The notes under the pieces: model-generated
Told to the model about the DNA's origin: nothing
The model's database searches: none
What the model saw: the letters and a program-made list of their open reading frames with translations, nothing else
Made by a program: the position numbers and the translations under genes
DNA from: Macquaria australasica
Lineage: Eukaryota > Chordata > Actinopteri > Centrarchiformes > Percichthyidae
NCBI GenBank assembly: GCA_005408345.1
Contig: SEMN01000306.1
Location: forward strand, 186,001-250,000
Direction: 5' to 3'
Length of the DNA: 64,000 nucleotides
Part shown: positions 48,431 through 62,600 of the stretch, one piece after another
How positions within the stretch are numbered: the stretch's first letter is position 1
How the letters are laid out: each line of letters begins with the position of its first letter

Positions 48431-48965
48431 AAAAAATAACTGATATCGAGCCACATGAGTCAGACCCCTGAACAAACCTAAAGTCCTAAGAGTTAAATAG
48501 AGACTGTGATGTGCACCATTACAAAGGTCAGAATGATGTCAGGTTTAGTGGCACAAATGAGACATCTGAATGTGATTTGATGATGTATGTCTTAATATTG
48601 GGACATGTCACTATACTAATTTTTAAGCAAATATACTTAAATGGCTAGCTCTAACTGGAAAAAAAAACATTAATTCAAATCAAGTAATGAGCTGCAGGGT
48701 TGGAGACTATTTATTGAGCCTAAAATGAATGGTCTCCAGTCATTATTTGAAGAGATGTGAAACGAATGTACCTTTATGTGCCTTGTTAACATCACAGCAG
48801 TCAAAGGAGATTATACTTTAAAGAGCTATTTTCAATTTGAGTCAGTAATTATGTAGCTGAAGTGCTTAAGTTGAAAGCAGTTTAAGAAGTCACTTTTTCA
48901 ATGTTTTTTGTTGTGACTTTTCTGTAAAATGCAGCACTGAAAAATGTCTAATTTTTTCATTTCAG

Positions 48966-48971
48966 AATAAA
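48966..48971 (+). terminator. candidate poly(A) signal of slc35c2
   Basis: AATAAA about 1.56 kb after the stop codon, followed by T-rich sequence (CTCCTTCTTCCTG). Confidence 0.45.
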
Positions 48972-49794
48972 TCTGTGATAACTAAACTTTAAAATGTCAC
49001 ATCTGTCTCCTTCTTCCTGATCAACTTAGATTTTATTGCATTCCTGGTCATCCGTTTGATCACATTGATTACTCAGTTTACCTAGAGTCAAGATGCCACG
49101 CTTTAACATGAGCTATCATTGTAGTAAGTGAGTTTATTTACACTTAACCTGATTAATTCCTGCAGGGAACACAAGTCTCTGAAGTCTGGTTCTAATTTAA
49201 TCTACTACTAATCAAATTCTTCTACATTTATTCCTGGAAAAGAGTACTTTCAAGAGCACTAAAATATATATGCTCTTACTTCCTCATCAAGTTTCTGTAC
49301 ATATTACTGTGTTACTGTGCAGTGTGTGTTGTAAATTTAAGATGACTTACAGGTGGTATCTTGGCTGTAATTAGGCAGCCATGCTTGTGCTCACTGCAAT
49401 GAAGCTAAACAAACAACTTCTTCATAACCAACCCTGCAGGTGGTTTACCTGCCAGCTGAGATTCATGTCATTTAGCCTTACAGTATGGTCACGTTCCAAC
49501 ACAGCTGCTGTTTGGAAATGATTTAACCCTCATCCTGCCAACATATTTAACATGATAGTGATATGAATGATGTGAAGTCATTAGGAACAAATTGATTGAC
49601 AAAGTTATGAAAAATTGAAATGATAGCGTAAAGCACCTGTGGGATAAGACAAAAAGTATACCTCTGGGGTCTGCGGGTACCCCAGTCTGGTAGCATTAGG
49701 GGTTAATGCAGTCTTCAATGATGGAGTGCAGTATGGTCACTAAAATGAATGCCTACAGAAATACTTTGACAATGTCACACACAGGGTCTGAGGA

Positions 49795-49892
49795 CAGAGG
49801 GTGTTATATGTTGTACAGATTGTAAATCCCCTTGAGGCAAATTTGTGATTTATGATATTGGGCTATAGAAATAAAATTGACTTGACTTACAT
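49795..49892 (+). mobile_element. LINE/SINE-type 3' tail
   Basis: 'cccttgaggcaaatttgtga', 'gatattgggctatagaaata' and a terminal TTGACTTGACTT repeat form a typical fish L2-related tail. Confidence 0.65.
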
Positions 49893-49984
49893 ACTGTAGC
49901 AGAAGTTCTATGTTATTGTTAAGTGATACAGATTATATCCCATAAATGGCAAGGGACAGCTACAAGATGCAGCAACTGTTGTAT

Positions 49985-50583
49985 GCTGTATGCTTTAATC
50001 TCCTCCTGCCTTGATTATTGCAACAACCTCTTCTATTGTCTTAATCAAAACACTTTCGACTAGAGACTGGACAGAACTCAGCTGCTGGGCTTTTAACCAG
50101 AACCAAGAGGTACATCACATCACACCTGTTTCTCTTTACACTGACTCCCTGTTTTTTAGAGTTGATTTTAACTTCTTATTGATTACCTTTAAGGCTCTTC
50201 ATGACCTGGCTCCAGATTATATTTTAGACCTTTTAATCCCTTAAGAGACTAAGATCCTCGGGCAGAGGTCTTCTGTCTCTTCCAGAGTCCAGGCTGAAAA
50301 CTAAAGGGGACAGAGCTTCTTGCCTCCAGGGCCCCGAGGCTCTGGAGGGACCTGCCCGAGGAAATAAGGCTGTCAGAGTCAGTGTCTTCTTGAAGTCTCA
50401 TCTTTAAAACAACGTACTTTTATCGGAAAGCATGTCCTGATTTATCTGACCTGCTTGTTTTTTTAAATTGGTTTTTAATGTCTTGTTTATTATTTTAAAT
50501 TTGTAATGTCATTTTTCTCTATGTGAAGCACTTTTTTACATTGGTAAGTGTTCTATAAATAAAGTTCATTATTATTATTAGGC
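49985..50583 (+). mobile_element. 5'-truncated L2-like LINE, 3' end only
   Basis: In changing frames the segment encodes LDYCNN, then LLTRTK-like and HITPV, and from 50160 FRVDFNFLLITFKALHDLAPDYILDLLIP with a stop, the thumb-to-C-terminus region of an L2-clade reverse transcriptase. The tail (TTCTATAAATAAAGTTCATTATTATT) closes at about 50583. Frameshifted and inactive. Confidence 0.78.
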
Positions 50584-50589
50584 CTATTA

Positions 50590-50816
50590 TTACTTGTACC
50601 GGCCTTGTTTGCTGTGTGGAGGTTTTCTCCGGACTTCCACGCCCATGCAGCAGCAGCAGGAGGGCCTTGTTTCTCGGGTTACACCCGGAGGAGCTGTTCA
50701 GATACGGCCTGATGTGTGCGGAGCTGTGGCTTCACAGTTTAGCGGAACGTCCCACCTCAGGAATGCCGTGTGGAGTCTCGCTGAAGGAATAACGTGGACA
50801 CCCACTGAACAGCCAG
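50590..50816 (+). other. possible non-coding first exon of the col20a1-like gene
   Basis: A relatively CpG-rich stretch directly after the LINE tail ends in CAG|GTAAGA at 50816, a strong donor. The next confirmed exon of the downstream gene begins at about 53241. I infer an untranslated leader exon with the promoter near 50600. An 89-residue open frame here is not conserved-looking. Confidence 0.35.
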
Positions 50817-50819
50817 GTA

Positions 50820-52870
50820 AGACACCTCACCTGGCTCCCCGAAGTAAGGCGAGAAAAAGTTGATGTGACATTGTGGCTGTGTACAGTTTTTGGTTGCCGG
50901 TCGTCTTAAAAGTCCGGTGTTCTCAGGTAAACGACAGAAATAAGCTAGCTTGACAGTCTAGTTGCGTCCATTGTTCGAAAGTGTTGTAAAATAGCCCACC
51001 TGAGGAAAAGGGACACTTCATTTGCTACACCTCTTTACGAAATATATATAGTCATTAAACATAATTGTCAGTATCTAATAATTATATAGTAAGATCAACA
51101 TAGGCCTAAAGTAAAATCTCGCTTTTTACGCATTGCGGTTATAATCAATAATGTAGTCTACACAGTTATTAAATAACAGTTGCGTTGTTCTTTGCGTCAA
51201 GCATTGAACTCTAACGGCAAAACATCACTTTTTATGCTACTCAGTATGTGGTATGGTCATTGTTAAGTCAGCTAAAGCCTCTTTATGTAAGTAAAAATGA
51301 GGACATGCTGCCATCAACTGTAAACACTAAATCCCTGACCTTATAAAAAACTGCCAATCAGCAATCAGATTTCTGAAGTCCATTGTTGCACATTTGTATT
51401 TCATTTCCTTCATCAGTAGGCCACCTGGGTACTGGCAAGGTTCACTGGAGTTCAAGCTGTTTTGTGGGGTGTCTTTTTTCCCTGGTGAGGTCACTCTGAG
51501 GGCAGTAAACGCATCAGTAAATGGTAATCTACGGGCCCTCATAGTATGGGAAATCAGACCAACATCAGTGTTAAATAATTACTATAACGTCTTTCACACT
51601 GAATGTTCTATAGACAGATCCACAGATGTTTTTTGTTTGTTTTCCCCCTATGCATAGAGGAAAAACGGACTCTTTCCAAATGGATTCTCATTTTGGCACA
51701 ACAACACCAACATAATGGCCTATTTTATTCAGTCAAAGTGAACTGTGGACTAAACGTCTAATGTAACTTAATTGCATGCACCCAGAATTGGAAAAGGGGA
51801 TCAGGCAGAGAGGAGACTCTACAATCCTCTCGGCAAGTAGATCCATCTTTTCATGTCATCCTTTCCTCTCTGTCGGACAGGCAGGCAGATAGGTACGTAC
51901 GACATACGGCTAAACTCAGACTTGGCTAACGCTCAGGCAAGCAGGTACGTGTGAAACATGAGAAAACATACAAAAGGAGCAGTATGGTCACGTCACTTAA
52001 CTACACATGATGGCTGTGTGTCAGGTGGTCTAAAAAGGCTGGAAGTTTCTCTCTAACTGTCTTCAGTGGTGGCCTGTCTTGCTATGAGGTATTATCTAAA
52101 ATAAAAGCTCAGACAAGAACTACCAAACAACCCTATATAATTCAATTTGTTCTAAACTCTTCTCTCATGCACGATCACAGGTCTGTGAACTCCAGTATAA
52201 CAGCTGAGCCACCAGACAGTTCATTGTAGCGTTGTTCAGCCTGCATTTTGTTGAACAATGTTCTTATTCACAAAGAACAACTGCCAGTTTTTGCCCTTGT
52301 TTTCCAAAGAGCACTTGCCTACACAACTTCATTTTCCTGCAGTTTTCCAGTGTATTTCCAAATTAAAGAGTACATTTAGCTTTATTCTGCTGGAGTCAGG
52401 CAGAGTGGAAACAGTGGCCCTCATGGCTCTAAACAACTTGTAATTGATGCACTCCTAAGGTTTTAAACCATCTTCCTTCATGGGAGAATAAGCATCATAC
52501 ATCATAATTATTTAGTATGAGCAGTCAAAGGATCCAGAGTACATTTTTTGTGTTGTTAAATGTTGGCCCTCTCAGACAGGCGTGTTAGTTTTATGGCCTC
52601 GTAAAGTGCTGCGTGTTTGTAAATATTACAGCCCTGTGTGTGTCATTAGCTGTGGGAAGTTTGAGGGTCTGTAATGGGGACAAGCAGCGAAGCACCTGCA
52701 GTCTGAGTCGACCATAAAAGAGTTCCCATGGGAAAAGGTGACAGGTTACATTTGTTGGTGGCAGGGTTTTTTTTTTCTTTTTCTTTGTACCAAAATGAAA
52801 TTTTACAAAAAGATTTTACCTGCCACATGATGAAACCTGTTCAAAAGCCAGCGAATCTTTTCAGAAATCC
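50820..52870. other. no exon recognised
   Basis: Probable first intron. The open frames here are short and lack motifs. GTA(C)-rich words near 51890 ('aggtacgtacgacatacgg') are unassigned. Confidence 0.4.
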
Positions 52871-52874
52871 ACAA

Positions 52875-53062
52875 TGTCAGAATATTTTACTATTTTCTCT
52901 ATTCAGTTTGCTATCATGGAAAAGAAATAAAAGCAGCAAATCTTCACATATGAGAAGCTGGAACAAGTGAATTTTTCTCATTATTACTTGAAAAATACTT
53001 CAATGATTACTCGATTATGAAAATAAATTGTTGCTGATTCATTTTCTGTTGATTGCTCTTTG
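52875..53062. repeat. hAT-like non-autonomous repeat, partial
   Basis: 'tcacatatgagaagctggaa', 'gaaaaatacttcaatgatta' and 'ctcgattatgaaaataaatt' match the right half of the family at 48129. Confidence 0.6.
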
Positions 53063-53249
53063 GGTTGCCCAGTTGGCTTTAGCATTGTTAGTTTGGTTTG
53101 CTTTTACTTGGTATTTGAGCTATTTAATGCAGACTATTTGACACTACTGAGTCAATAAATAACATTTTATATAAATATAAATTAATCAAAAAACAAATAA
53201 GTATATTAAATAATTATAGCATTGTTTTTCATGACTCTAGGCTCCATTC

Positions 53250-53623
53250 ATGTCTCCTCACCTCCTTTCATCATCATCATCATCATCTTTCTGGCTAATG
53301 CTGTGTTTCCTGCTCAGTGTCCTCCTGCTGCTGTCATCAGGGGTCCATGGCCAAGGTAGAGTGCCTTTCCATTTGAATACTACTAATAGGAGAGTATGTC
53401 TTATACACAGCTGGAGATGATGGTGAAATTGTACAGCATGCTATCAGCGTATCTGTCTTGTAGCTACTACATTTGGCTAACGTTACTATTGATTAAATGG
53501 TAGTACTGACAAAGCATCTACTTTATGTTATTATATACCACTATATATAATTTACTCTCACCACTGGTACACTTTTATACTACTTGTACTTAATGTTACT
53601 ACCTGTTTACATACTTTACTACC

Positions 53624-53662
<39 letters not shown>

Positions 53663-56600
53663 GCACACATCGCAGTATACATATATATTTATTTTACTAC
53701 CTGTTTAGATGCTATTAAACATCACAACAGTATATATATTTATGTGTATTACCTGTCTACATCCTGTTCTTACCTATCCATAACAACTTCTCATTACACA
53801 TATGCATTTACATTACTGCACAGCCTGTCTACTACAGTTTATTCATTTTATCACTACAGTACACCAGTCTACCACAGTATTATATTTTACATTATATTTC
53901 ATATTATGTTTTATTTCACTTTATTTTATTTCATTTATATTATTTTTTATTCCTATATTTTATTTCTGCACTATTTTATGCCTGTCTTAGATTCTCATTA
54001 CTTTACATGCGTGAGTTTCTTTTTTATACATTTTGTTTGAGCATCGTTGGAGGGAGCCTGAGGACACAGCATTTCATTGCCAACAACTGCTTCACTGTGA
54101 TTGTTGTGCATATGACAAATAAAGAACCTGAGCGTGAAATATATTATTCCTAGAAAATTAGCTACCTGTATCTTTAAAAGAAAATGTTTTACCATAACCA
54201 GTAACGTTAGCAAACGCAAGTCAATCATTTTATGTATTTTAATACAAGCATCCCCTTTTCCTTGGGTGTATTTTTCACCATGATAGTTTATACATACAGT
54301 TAACTATTTCATGTATTATCTTGTTTACGGTCGCTCATCACATTAAGGTTGTTTATAAAACAGATAGTTCTTGGCCTGTGTCCGAAATCACTCCCTATTT
54401 ACTATATAGTGCACTATATTTACTGTACGCCATTTTAGTGGAGTGGCTGAGTAATCAAGGGAGTGATTTCTGACACAGCCTTGTTGTCAGTTCTAAATAA
54501 GGGAGTCATTTTCAAAGCCAAATGCTAGCTTAGCAAACATGCAAACCTTTACTGTTGCAGAAAATACAATGGGCCTCATGCAAGAACCACCAGATTCGTT
54601 CATAAGTAGCACGAACAAGTGATTGAACTTGTGGCATTCACCAATTTTCACCAATGTTCGTATTTAGAATTTACTCTTGGGTACGAACAAAATTTACAAG
54701 TGGTTCAAAGTCATACACAGAATTTGAATATGATACAGAGATTAACTGAAATACAATATATAACCAAAATAAACTTAGTGCATAACAAATATTCTTTTCA
54801 CCAGATCATCATCATCATGGCTTGCCAATTCACTGAGAGTTTTTTTTTAGATTTTAAGATTTTTATTGACATATTTCAGCAAAGCAAATTATTCATTTCA
54901 GTAGCTGCTGGGAAAATATATTATCTCTGTTACTGTCCCATCCTCTCAAATTAGTCATGGACTGCTTTGCTTTAGAAAGATGGTTTTTAACCTCTTAACT
55001 TCATATCAAACCATTCCCTCTTCATGTCTGTGACTGTCACAGTACAGCTCTGCGCTGATGACACTTCGTTGGCGGCTGTACTATTAACATAATAGTGTTA
55101 CGGTTCCTCTAGTACTACTAAACTACTAAACTACTCTGCTAAACTTGTTATCTTCCTGTCTTCTGATTTCCAACAGCAGGACTTAAAGCTCCACGGTGTG
55201 AAATTTTTCTTTTTCTTTTATTCTTTTTGAAAATGTTCTTGCAAGAGGCCCAATGTGCAAAGCCTATATGCCCATATGTGTCAGAGTTCATTTAAATATT
55301 AATATTTAAATATCATACTGATACAGAGGCTATACTACTTGGCAGTTGATTAACATTTTATTATCATGAAAGTTAGATTTTTACTAATTAATAATAACAA
55401 ATTTAATTAATAAGCTAATTTTTAAAATATATTTTCTACTGCTGGTATATGAGAACAATACATCAAAGTGCAGTGCTTTGCAAACATTTTGACCGGTTTT
55501 TTAGAATTTTGCAATTTCTGTGTTTATTTCATGGTTACTTTATACTACATTTCATAAAAGAAACAATCAGCAAGACTCAAAGGGCTTATTATTTCAGTGC
55601 TGAACTAAAGAATGATGGTCACAACCAGCTGCTCTTACCCCACAAATCAGGAAGAACAACACAGCTACTGTACTTGTCTGCATATCTGCCTGCCTGTGTG
55701 GAAAAGTTGTTGTTAGTGGGTCTGTTAGACCTTGACCTCAGTCTCTCTAAATCCCCATCAGACCTTTTCTGATCTTCTGCCAGGCAACAAAGAAGATGAG
55801 GACTCTCCAAAGGTCCCTGGCCCAAACACACACACACACATACATACATACATACATACATTCAGGAAAGGATCTGTTGAGTGCTGAGGGTCATGCATCC
55901 ACAGAAGCGATGAAGACAAAGTTCTGTGATTCATGCCGTTCATGTCTGCACTTCTCTGTCTTCTTTGCTTCCGTCTTCCCCCTCCCCTCTCATCTTCCTC
56001 TCCATCTATTACCCCGCCACATAGTACATACAAAACCCTGACACACTGTAACTCTGTGACGTTCCTTTGACATGACCTGCGACCCTTCAGTCCCCAACCA
56101 GCGTCCTGTTCCTGTTTCTATACCAGACAAGAGGACAGGGCGTGCTTTGATGGATGAACTGGCAGCTGGAGAGAGGGATGGGTGGAGGGCGGGAGGTTAG
56201 AAACATGAAAGACACTGCTTGTTGGGAAACCCCTGCTGGAAATTATGTAGATGAAGTCGAAACAAGAGATGGATTTGATTTTGGGAGAAGGAAGTGGGAG
56301 GGGTTAGGCCGTCTTGGTGAACGGTAGGAATGAAGAAAGTTTGGCAGCTTGTTTTCCTTGATCTTTTGAAAAGCCTGCAAATGTCATGCCCTCTTTCTCT
56401 TGACCCAAATCCTTGACTAGACATCATGCACACACATACATTTTAAAACCTTCCCTTTGTCTCTGTGAATGTCAAGGTCGTCTTAAGCTGACGGTCCTGT
56501 CTGAGGACAGACTGCAGATGAAATGGAAGGAGGCCGATGGACCCGTTCAGGGCTACAAGGTCCGAGTGCGACCCATCTCAGGTGAGACTCTCCTGACTGT

Positions 56601-59600
56601 GCTGAAAGCAATCACGTGTGAAATTTACCTGTGGTATATTCAGTTCGTCAAAGCTTGAATATGCATTTACAATAAATAGATATCTCATGATATATGATAA
56701 TTTGGAGTTGTGCAATAAAGTATTCTAGGTAATGATGCCACTCTTAGGCATTATAATAATTGTGCAAGTTCATGTATGATACAGTATATGGCCAAAGGTA
56801 TATGTACACCCTTGTCCACATACTTTTGTGTACTTCTAGTCTTGGGCTGATTTTCATTGTTTGTTCTTGGCCCCTTAATTCCATCTAAGGGAAATTGAGA
56901 TACTACAGCATGCAATGATGTTTTATTAGACAACAGTGTGCTCCCATCGCTGTGGGGAAGGCCCTTTCCTGTTTCAACATGACAATGACACTGTGTACAA
57001 AGCAAGATAATAATTTATTTTTTATTGGAGGAACTGGACTGGCCCTCACAGAGGCCTGATCTCAACCCCATCCAACACCTTTGGGATGAGAGTCAAATTA
57101 GAGCCAGACCTCATCACCCAACGTCCATGACCTCACTGATGCTCTTGTGGCTGAATGGGAATGGAATGGGCAAATTAGTGCTTTAAATTAAATTAACAAA
57201 TTAAGACTTTTTTTGTTCGGTCTGTAGCAGGTCTACGCAGGTATGCCGAAGGATACTGAAGAGTTAGAGGCTTTTACAACAGTTCCTTATTCTTGCAGCC
57301 AATTAAAGTCTATTTTAAATGATAAGTTATTTGCCAAATTATAAAGCTCTGGGATAATTAGTTGAACTGTGGCAATTTCTATCCATTTACAGTTATGGAT
57401 CACAGCTGGACAAGACAGTAGTGCATTGACATGATAAGAGGCTTTATTATAAGTATATATTATAAGACCTTTCCTGCTTTATACCTCTGTCTTCCTACTC
57501 CCCTCTTACTGCGTAATGGTTCTGAATAATCAGAAGCTTATAATTATAGACTTAGGGCAATGTGCAGGGCAGAATAATGCACAGAAAGTTTTCACCCATG
57601 ATCCTCTGAAAGTTTTTTTTTTTTTGCAGTTGAGACAGAATCATTCATCGAAGTCACAGTGAAAGTTTTAGACTAGGATCAAATATACAATAATCATACT
57701 TGTTTCAAGGTTCAAGGTTCAGCTTAATTGTCATTGTACAATACAGGATTGCATAGTGAAATACAGTTGTAGGCCCCTCCACGCTACATACACAGAATGA
57801 TGAACAAATATTCAAATATTTTTAATTAGAATAGAATAAAACAATAAAATAGAACAAAATATATAAAAAGTAGCATAGTGCACAATATCAGTGTAATATG
57901 TAGTTTATAGTGCATAAACTTGAGGTAGTAGTGGGAATGAGGGAGGTGCGAAGGTAATGGTATGGTAAAGTGCATAACAAGACCAACATAACAGAATAGT
58001 TCAATGTAAATTTCACAGATGCAGTGCAATGTATAGAACAGTGTGCAGTCTAGAACATGCCTAACATGCAGAGCTGAGGTTTATGAGAGAGTCAGTTATT
58101 TACGAGAAAGAAGCTGCTCTGTAGTCTGGTGGTACTGCAGTGGATATTTCTGTATCGCCTGCCAGCCAGCAGCAGGGTGAACAGGCTGTGGCTGGGGTGG
58201 GTATCATCTTTTAGTATCCTTTGGGCTCTGCACAGGCACCTCATCTCATCAGTCAATATTGCTGATATTTGATAGATGGGTTCTAATGATGTTGTGGGCA
58301 GTTTTAATTACCAACTGCAGAGTCCTCCGGTCCTGGGCCATGCACATCCCATGCCAGTTTGTAGTGTTTCCAGTCAAGATGCTGTCTATTGCGCCTCTAT
58401 AAAGAACAGTTTACTGCAAGCACTCTCGGAAAGGAGAAGTTCTCCTTGGAAAAAGAATAACATTACCATTTTCCGATACCCTACACAGTCAAATGATTAC
58501 TGTACGTATTATTTTTAATTTTGTTGTTGAATCAACACATTAAAAAAACTGTCAGAGTCTTTGGCTCTGCTGTTGGTTGGCTTTCTTTTGTCTACATGAT
58601 CAAGTATCATGCATCCATAACATAACACACGTAACTGTGTTGATACTATTTAATACATTTACTTATAATGTGTCCTTCTCAATGACACTGATAAATGCAA
58701 GAGAGCCAACAAAGTAAGTAAAAGCTATAATTATCATTTTTATCACATATAGGGAAATTATTGCACAACACTGCAGCTTTCTTGTGCCATGATTAAGTGT
58801 AAGTTATATCCTGAACAGAAGGAGTCACACTATTTAATTAAATTACATTTGGATTCAAACTTGTGACTTTGTTATTTAAAAACGGTTCTACATTGTGTTC
58901 ATTCACATATATTCCACCTTCTCAGAACAGCATAAGGCAGCTCTGCAACTCTCCTAGACCATGGTGGAGACAGGATTACTTTCCAAGGCTAAGAAAGATG
59001 ATAAAATGCATTTCATAAGTATGGTGAATAAGTGTCAGAAATCTCAATTCACTGATCATTATTAAGTAAACTATTGAGTGTCTGTTATAAAGGCAGTAGT
59101 AAGTAGTAGAGAGTTTGGACACAGCCTAGGATTCTTTGGTTTTGGAGTCATGGATGCCATCATAAGCAGGAGCAGCTTTGCCTCTGGCTCAGTCGATAGC
59201 AACAAAAGAAAAGAAAACATAAGAAAGAAAAAAATATTTCATTGCAACATCAGATAAAAATCCTTCATAACTTATTTCCCTTCAAAAGGCACAATAACCT
59301 TTCATGTTCTGGAGAAACCTTGGCTAAACTTTCTGAGAAATCTGTATGCTGTTTTGTTAAAACTAGTTTAAAAAATGGCCAAAATATACTGTATTTTTGC
59401 ATATGCTTTACAAAAGAGATAAGTTATGTAAGTCACTGTGGTACTGTATTTTCATTCCATTTATATTAGTATATCATAAAATGTATTGGCCAAAATCCAA
59501 ACCCAATCTGATCATAAATGTTTTACATTATATGTCTGAAGTGCAAGCTTTGATTCCCACTTCTCTGGTTTGAAACAGCATATAAATGTGGTGTGAAAGT

Positions 59601-62600
59601 GCCTTTCATCTCACTGTAATCCAGACTGCTATGAATGTGTCAGCTCTCTTCCTTCACAGGTGATGGTTTGGATAAGAATGCAGCTCCCTCTCTTCCTCCC
59701 TTCCTCCTTCACATCTGCGATTCTTCCTGCCCCTCTAACTTCTTCCTCAACGTTGTTTTCTCTCTGTCACCCTCTTATCTCCCATTCCACACTGTGCTGC
59801 TAAGCCCAGGCACGTCTAAAAGAGAGACAGAAGGGGGGCTTAGAAGAAGAATTCAGTCCAACATGAGATTTGAGGTGTAGGGTCTGGGAGGGGGGGCGGG
59901 GGTGGTAAGAGGATGGAGAGGTGGTGTAGATGAGATTAAAGGGGGAAGGCAGTACAAATCTGGAAAATGCATTAAAAAGAATCGCAGAAGGTTGCAACAT
60001 ACATCTGCGATTTGGAGAAGATAGAGGGATTGCACAGCGAGCTGCTGAAAAGTCCCCTGCTAAGATTCAGCTTCAGGGAAAATGTGAATACAGTTTGCAT
60101 TTAAGGCTCATTTCACTGTACATACACACATAGAAAGGATGTGCAGGATTTCGGTTAGTTTAGTGGGGTACTTCAGCAGCTTTTGTCTATGCCACTGTAG
60201 CAGAGATTTTTCAGATTACTACAACTCCAGTTAGACCTACAGTATTTCTGCTTTTTCTGCTTTTTTTGTTCACTTATTTAATGCTTACATGCCGACTTTT
60301 GACCCTTAAACTCTTGGGAAAATTGTTTGCAGAAGCCGATCTGACCCAGACATCCAAGGCCAGTAGACTGTGGACTGGAGAGGGAGGGCCACCAGTGCTC
60401 CTCTGCTTGTTTTATAGTTTTAAAAGAACATTCTGTTGCAATAAAATGAGATTTATCTGAATAAGTCTGTACTGTATTTTTTAAATTATTATATTAGAAG
60501 AACACTTGGAAATTCAGGGGACATAATTAGGAACGTTAAAATGGAACAAGTTAAAGGATAAAATGATGAAGTATAGGACTGGAAGCATTCTTTCTAAGCA
60601 CGGGGGCAAGCCAGGGTTGCTGCCTTTTCTCCACAGCTTTAATTCTTGTATACAAATGATTGGACTACTTATGATGACTCATTTGAAATATTTGATTTTG
60701 CTGATGATACCACAGATCAGATGAATCAGCATATACTGTAGGAGGGAGATGTCTGATCTTGTAAGATGGTGCAGCAATGATAGCCTTCAGCTTAATAGTG
60801 GAAAAACTAAAGACAAGATGACAGACTTCAGACTTCAGCGAAAACAAAACTGTAGAAAACATGTTTAAATTTCCTTGGCACTATAATAACCTTAAATGGG
60901 AAAAATTTAGACTGACTTTCTCTCAGCACCCACAACTCTGACTCACTTTCAGCATCCCTGGTACAGAGGCAGTCATTTCTCAACCAAAATGCTCATCTTT
61001 TCCAGAGGTGCCACAGCCAGAGCTGATGCTGACCACCACACGGGGCCGGGCAACGGTGGCAGGACTGGACTCCAGTCAGGAGTACGCCCTCCAAGTCCTC
61101 GTGCTCAATGGGACAACAGAGAAACTTCTCGCAAAGCGACGATTCACCAGTAAGAAACGCAGTGAGGTGGATGGGAGAAATTAGAAAAGGTTGGCTGAGA
61201 AGAGAGAAAAACAAAGAGGACAGAGGGAGATAGATGAGCACTAAGGGAACAAATGGCCTGAAAGAGCTTATTGAGATCAAAGCCAAAGTGTGCCAAAAGA
61301 ACAGGAAGAGAAATCCATTCTCACTGCATGTGCAATGGACTCGGCTATTTCTGACAATGATGGTAAATGTTTGGTGTTTTGGTGGCATTACTTTACGTTG
61401 AGGATGAACAGTCCATTAAGGATTTGCAGGTCACTTGCCAATTCCTAAAATTGCTTCTCACATCAATGGAAACAGAAAAAAAAGTGTTGTTTGTCTATTT
61501 TCAGAGAAAATAAGCATTTTTAAAATGTCTTTCAGCTCTGGTGAATTAGATGATCATAATATTTTGCTGAGGTCTATAGGCTTTTTTTGCCAGCTCTGAA
61601 ACAGATTTGTTTTATTTTCCTGTAAAATACAAAAATGAATGCAGTAGAAAGAAAGAAATAGACACTGTGTGGAATGATAAATAGGGAGGTTGCTCATGTG
61701 TATGTATGAGCAAGAGTGAGCGTATATACATATCAATATGCTCCATCTTATATAATGTAGTATAGTTTCTCTCTTAAATCTGTGATCCTTACATTTCTGA
61801 TTAACTGGAATTCACAAAACATGCTACAGTTTTTTTTGTGGGGTTGAACAAGGGACATAAAACTCCACAGTCATGATGTGATGTACAACACTGACTAGAG
61901 ATAAAAAGAAATACTGTGTTGACTCAGTTGGTGCTGTGAGATAACACTGGCAAGACAGCAAAGTCATATTATAGGAAGTGGTGCATTTTTGACATTCTTA
62001 CACTTTCTTGGAGGGTGCAGTGGTTCCTCCAAGTCCCCACCCCATCTGACCAAGTAGATGCATCAGCACACACACACACACAGTGGGTATAAATACTACT
62101 CTAGCTGATTACAGGCTGAAAGTGGGTTTTGTTTGAACTCACTGTGTATACTTACGTGAGTTAAGCGTGTTCCTGGGTTGTAAATCTGCCCCACCAACCC
62201 TTGTTCCTCTGTGGCCCACAAAGGCAAACCTTACCACCCAAATTACACAGTCAATAATGGCTTTCTACCCACCCTGTGGACACAGCAGCTTGCAGAGAGG
62301 AGAACAGTTTGTCTCATAGTTGAGTTTACTGGTCATTTCTGAGTAGAAAAACAGTAGGATGGGGACATTTGGATGAAGCGTCACCTATGTTTGGAAGCTC
62401 TGCGTGGGAACTGGCAACACATTTCACACACTTATTGTCCCTCAGGTGATTTCAGATGTCTCTCTCTGGCTCCAACACTGTTATTTTCTATGGCTGTGAT
62501 GGCAAATCCCATCACAGCTCTCTGTCTGTTGATTTCCCCTGATTTGTGAGCCCCTTTCACTTTTGACATTTTATTGTTACACTCTGATTGATAATTTCCT

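Noticed and set aside
50594..50863. 89-residue plus-strand frame as a coding gene
   Set aside because: It runs across a strong splice donor at 50816. The part before the donor is better explained as an untranslated leader exon.
53627..54040. 137-residue Tyr/Ile/Phe-rich frame suggesting a membrane protein
   Set aside because: Low-complexity A/T-rich LINE tail with TA/TG repeats, with no Kozak or splice context.
59635..59880. Extra exon of the col20a1-like gene after a CTTCACAG acceptor
   Set aside because: Its translation has no FN3, VWA or collagen character, and exons 2 and 3 already join in phase to a complete FN3 domain without it.
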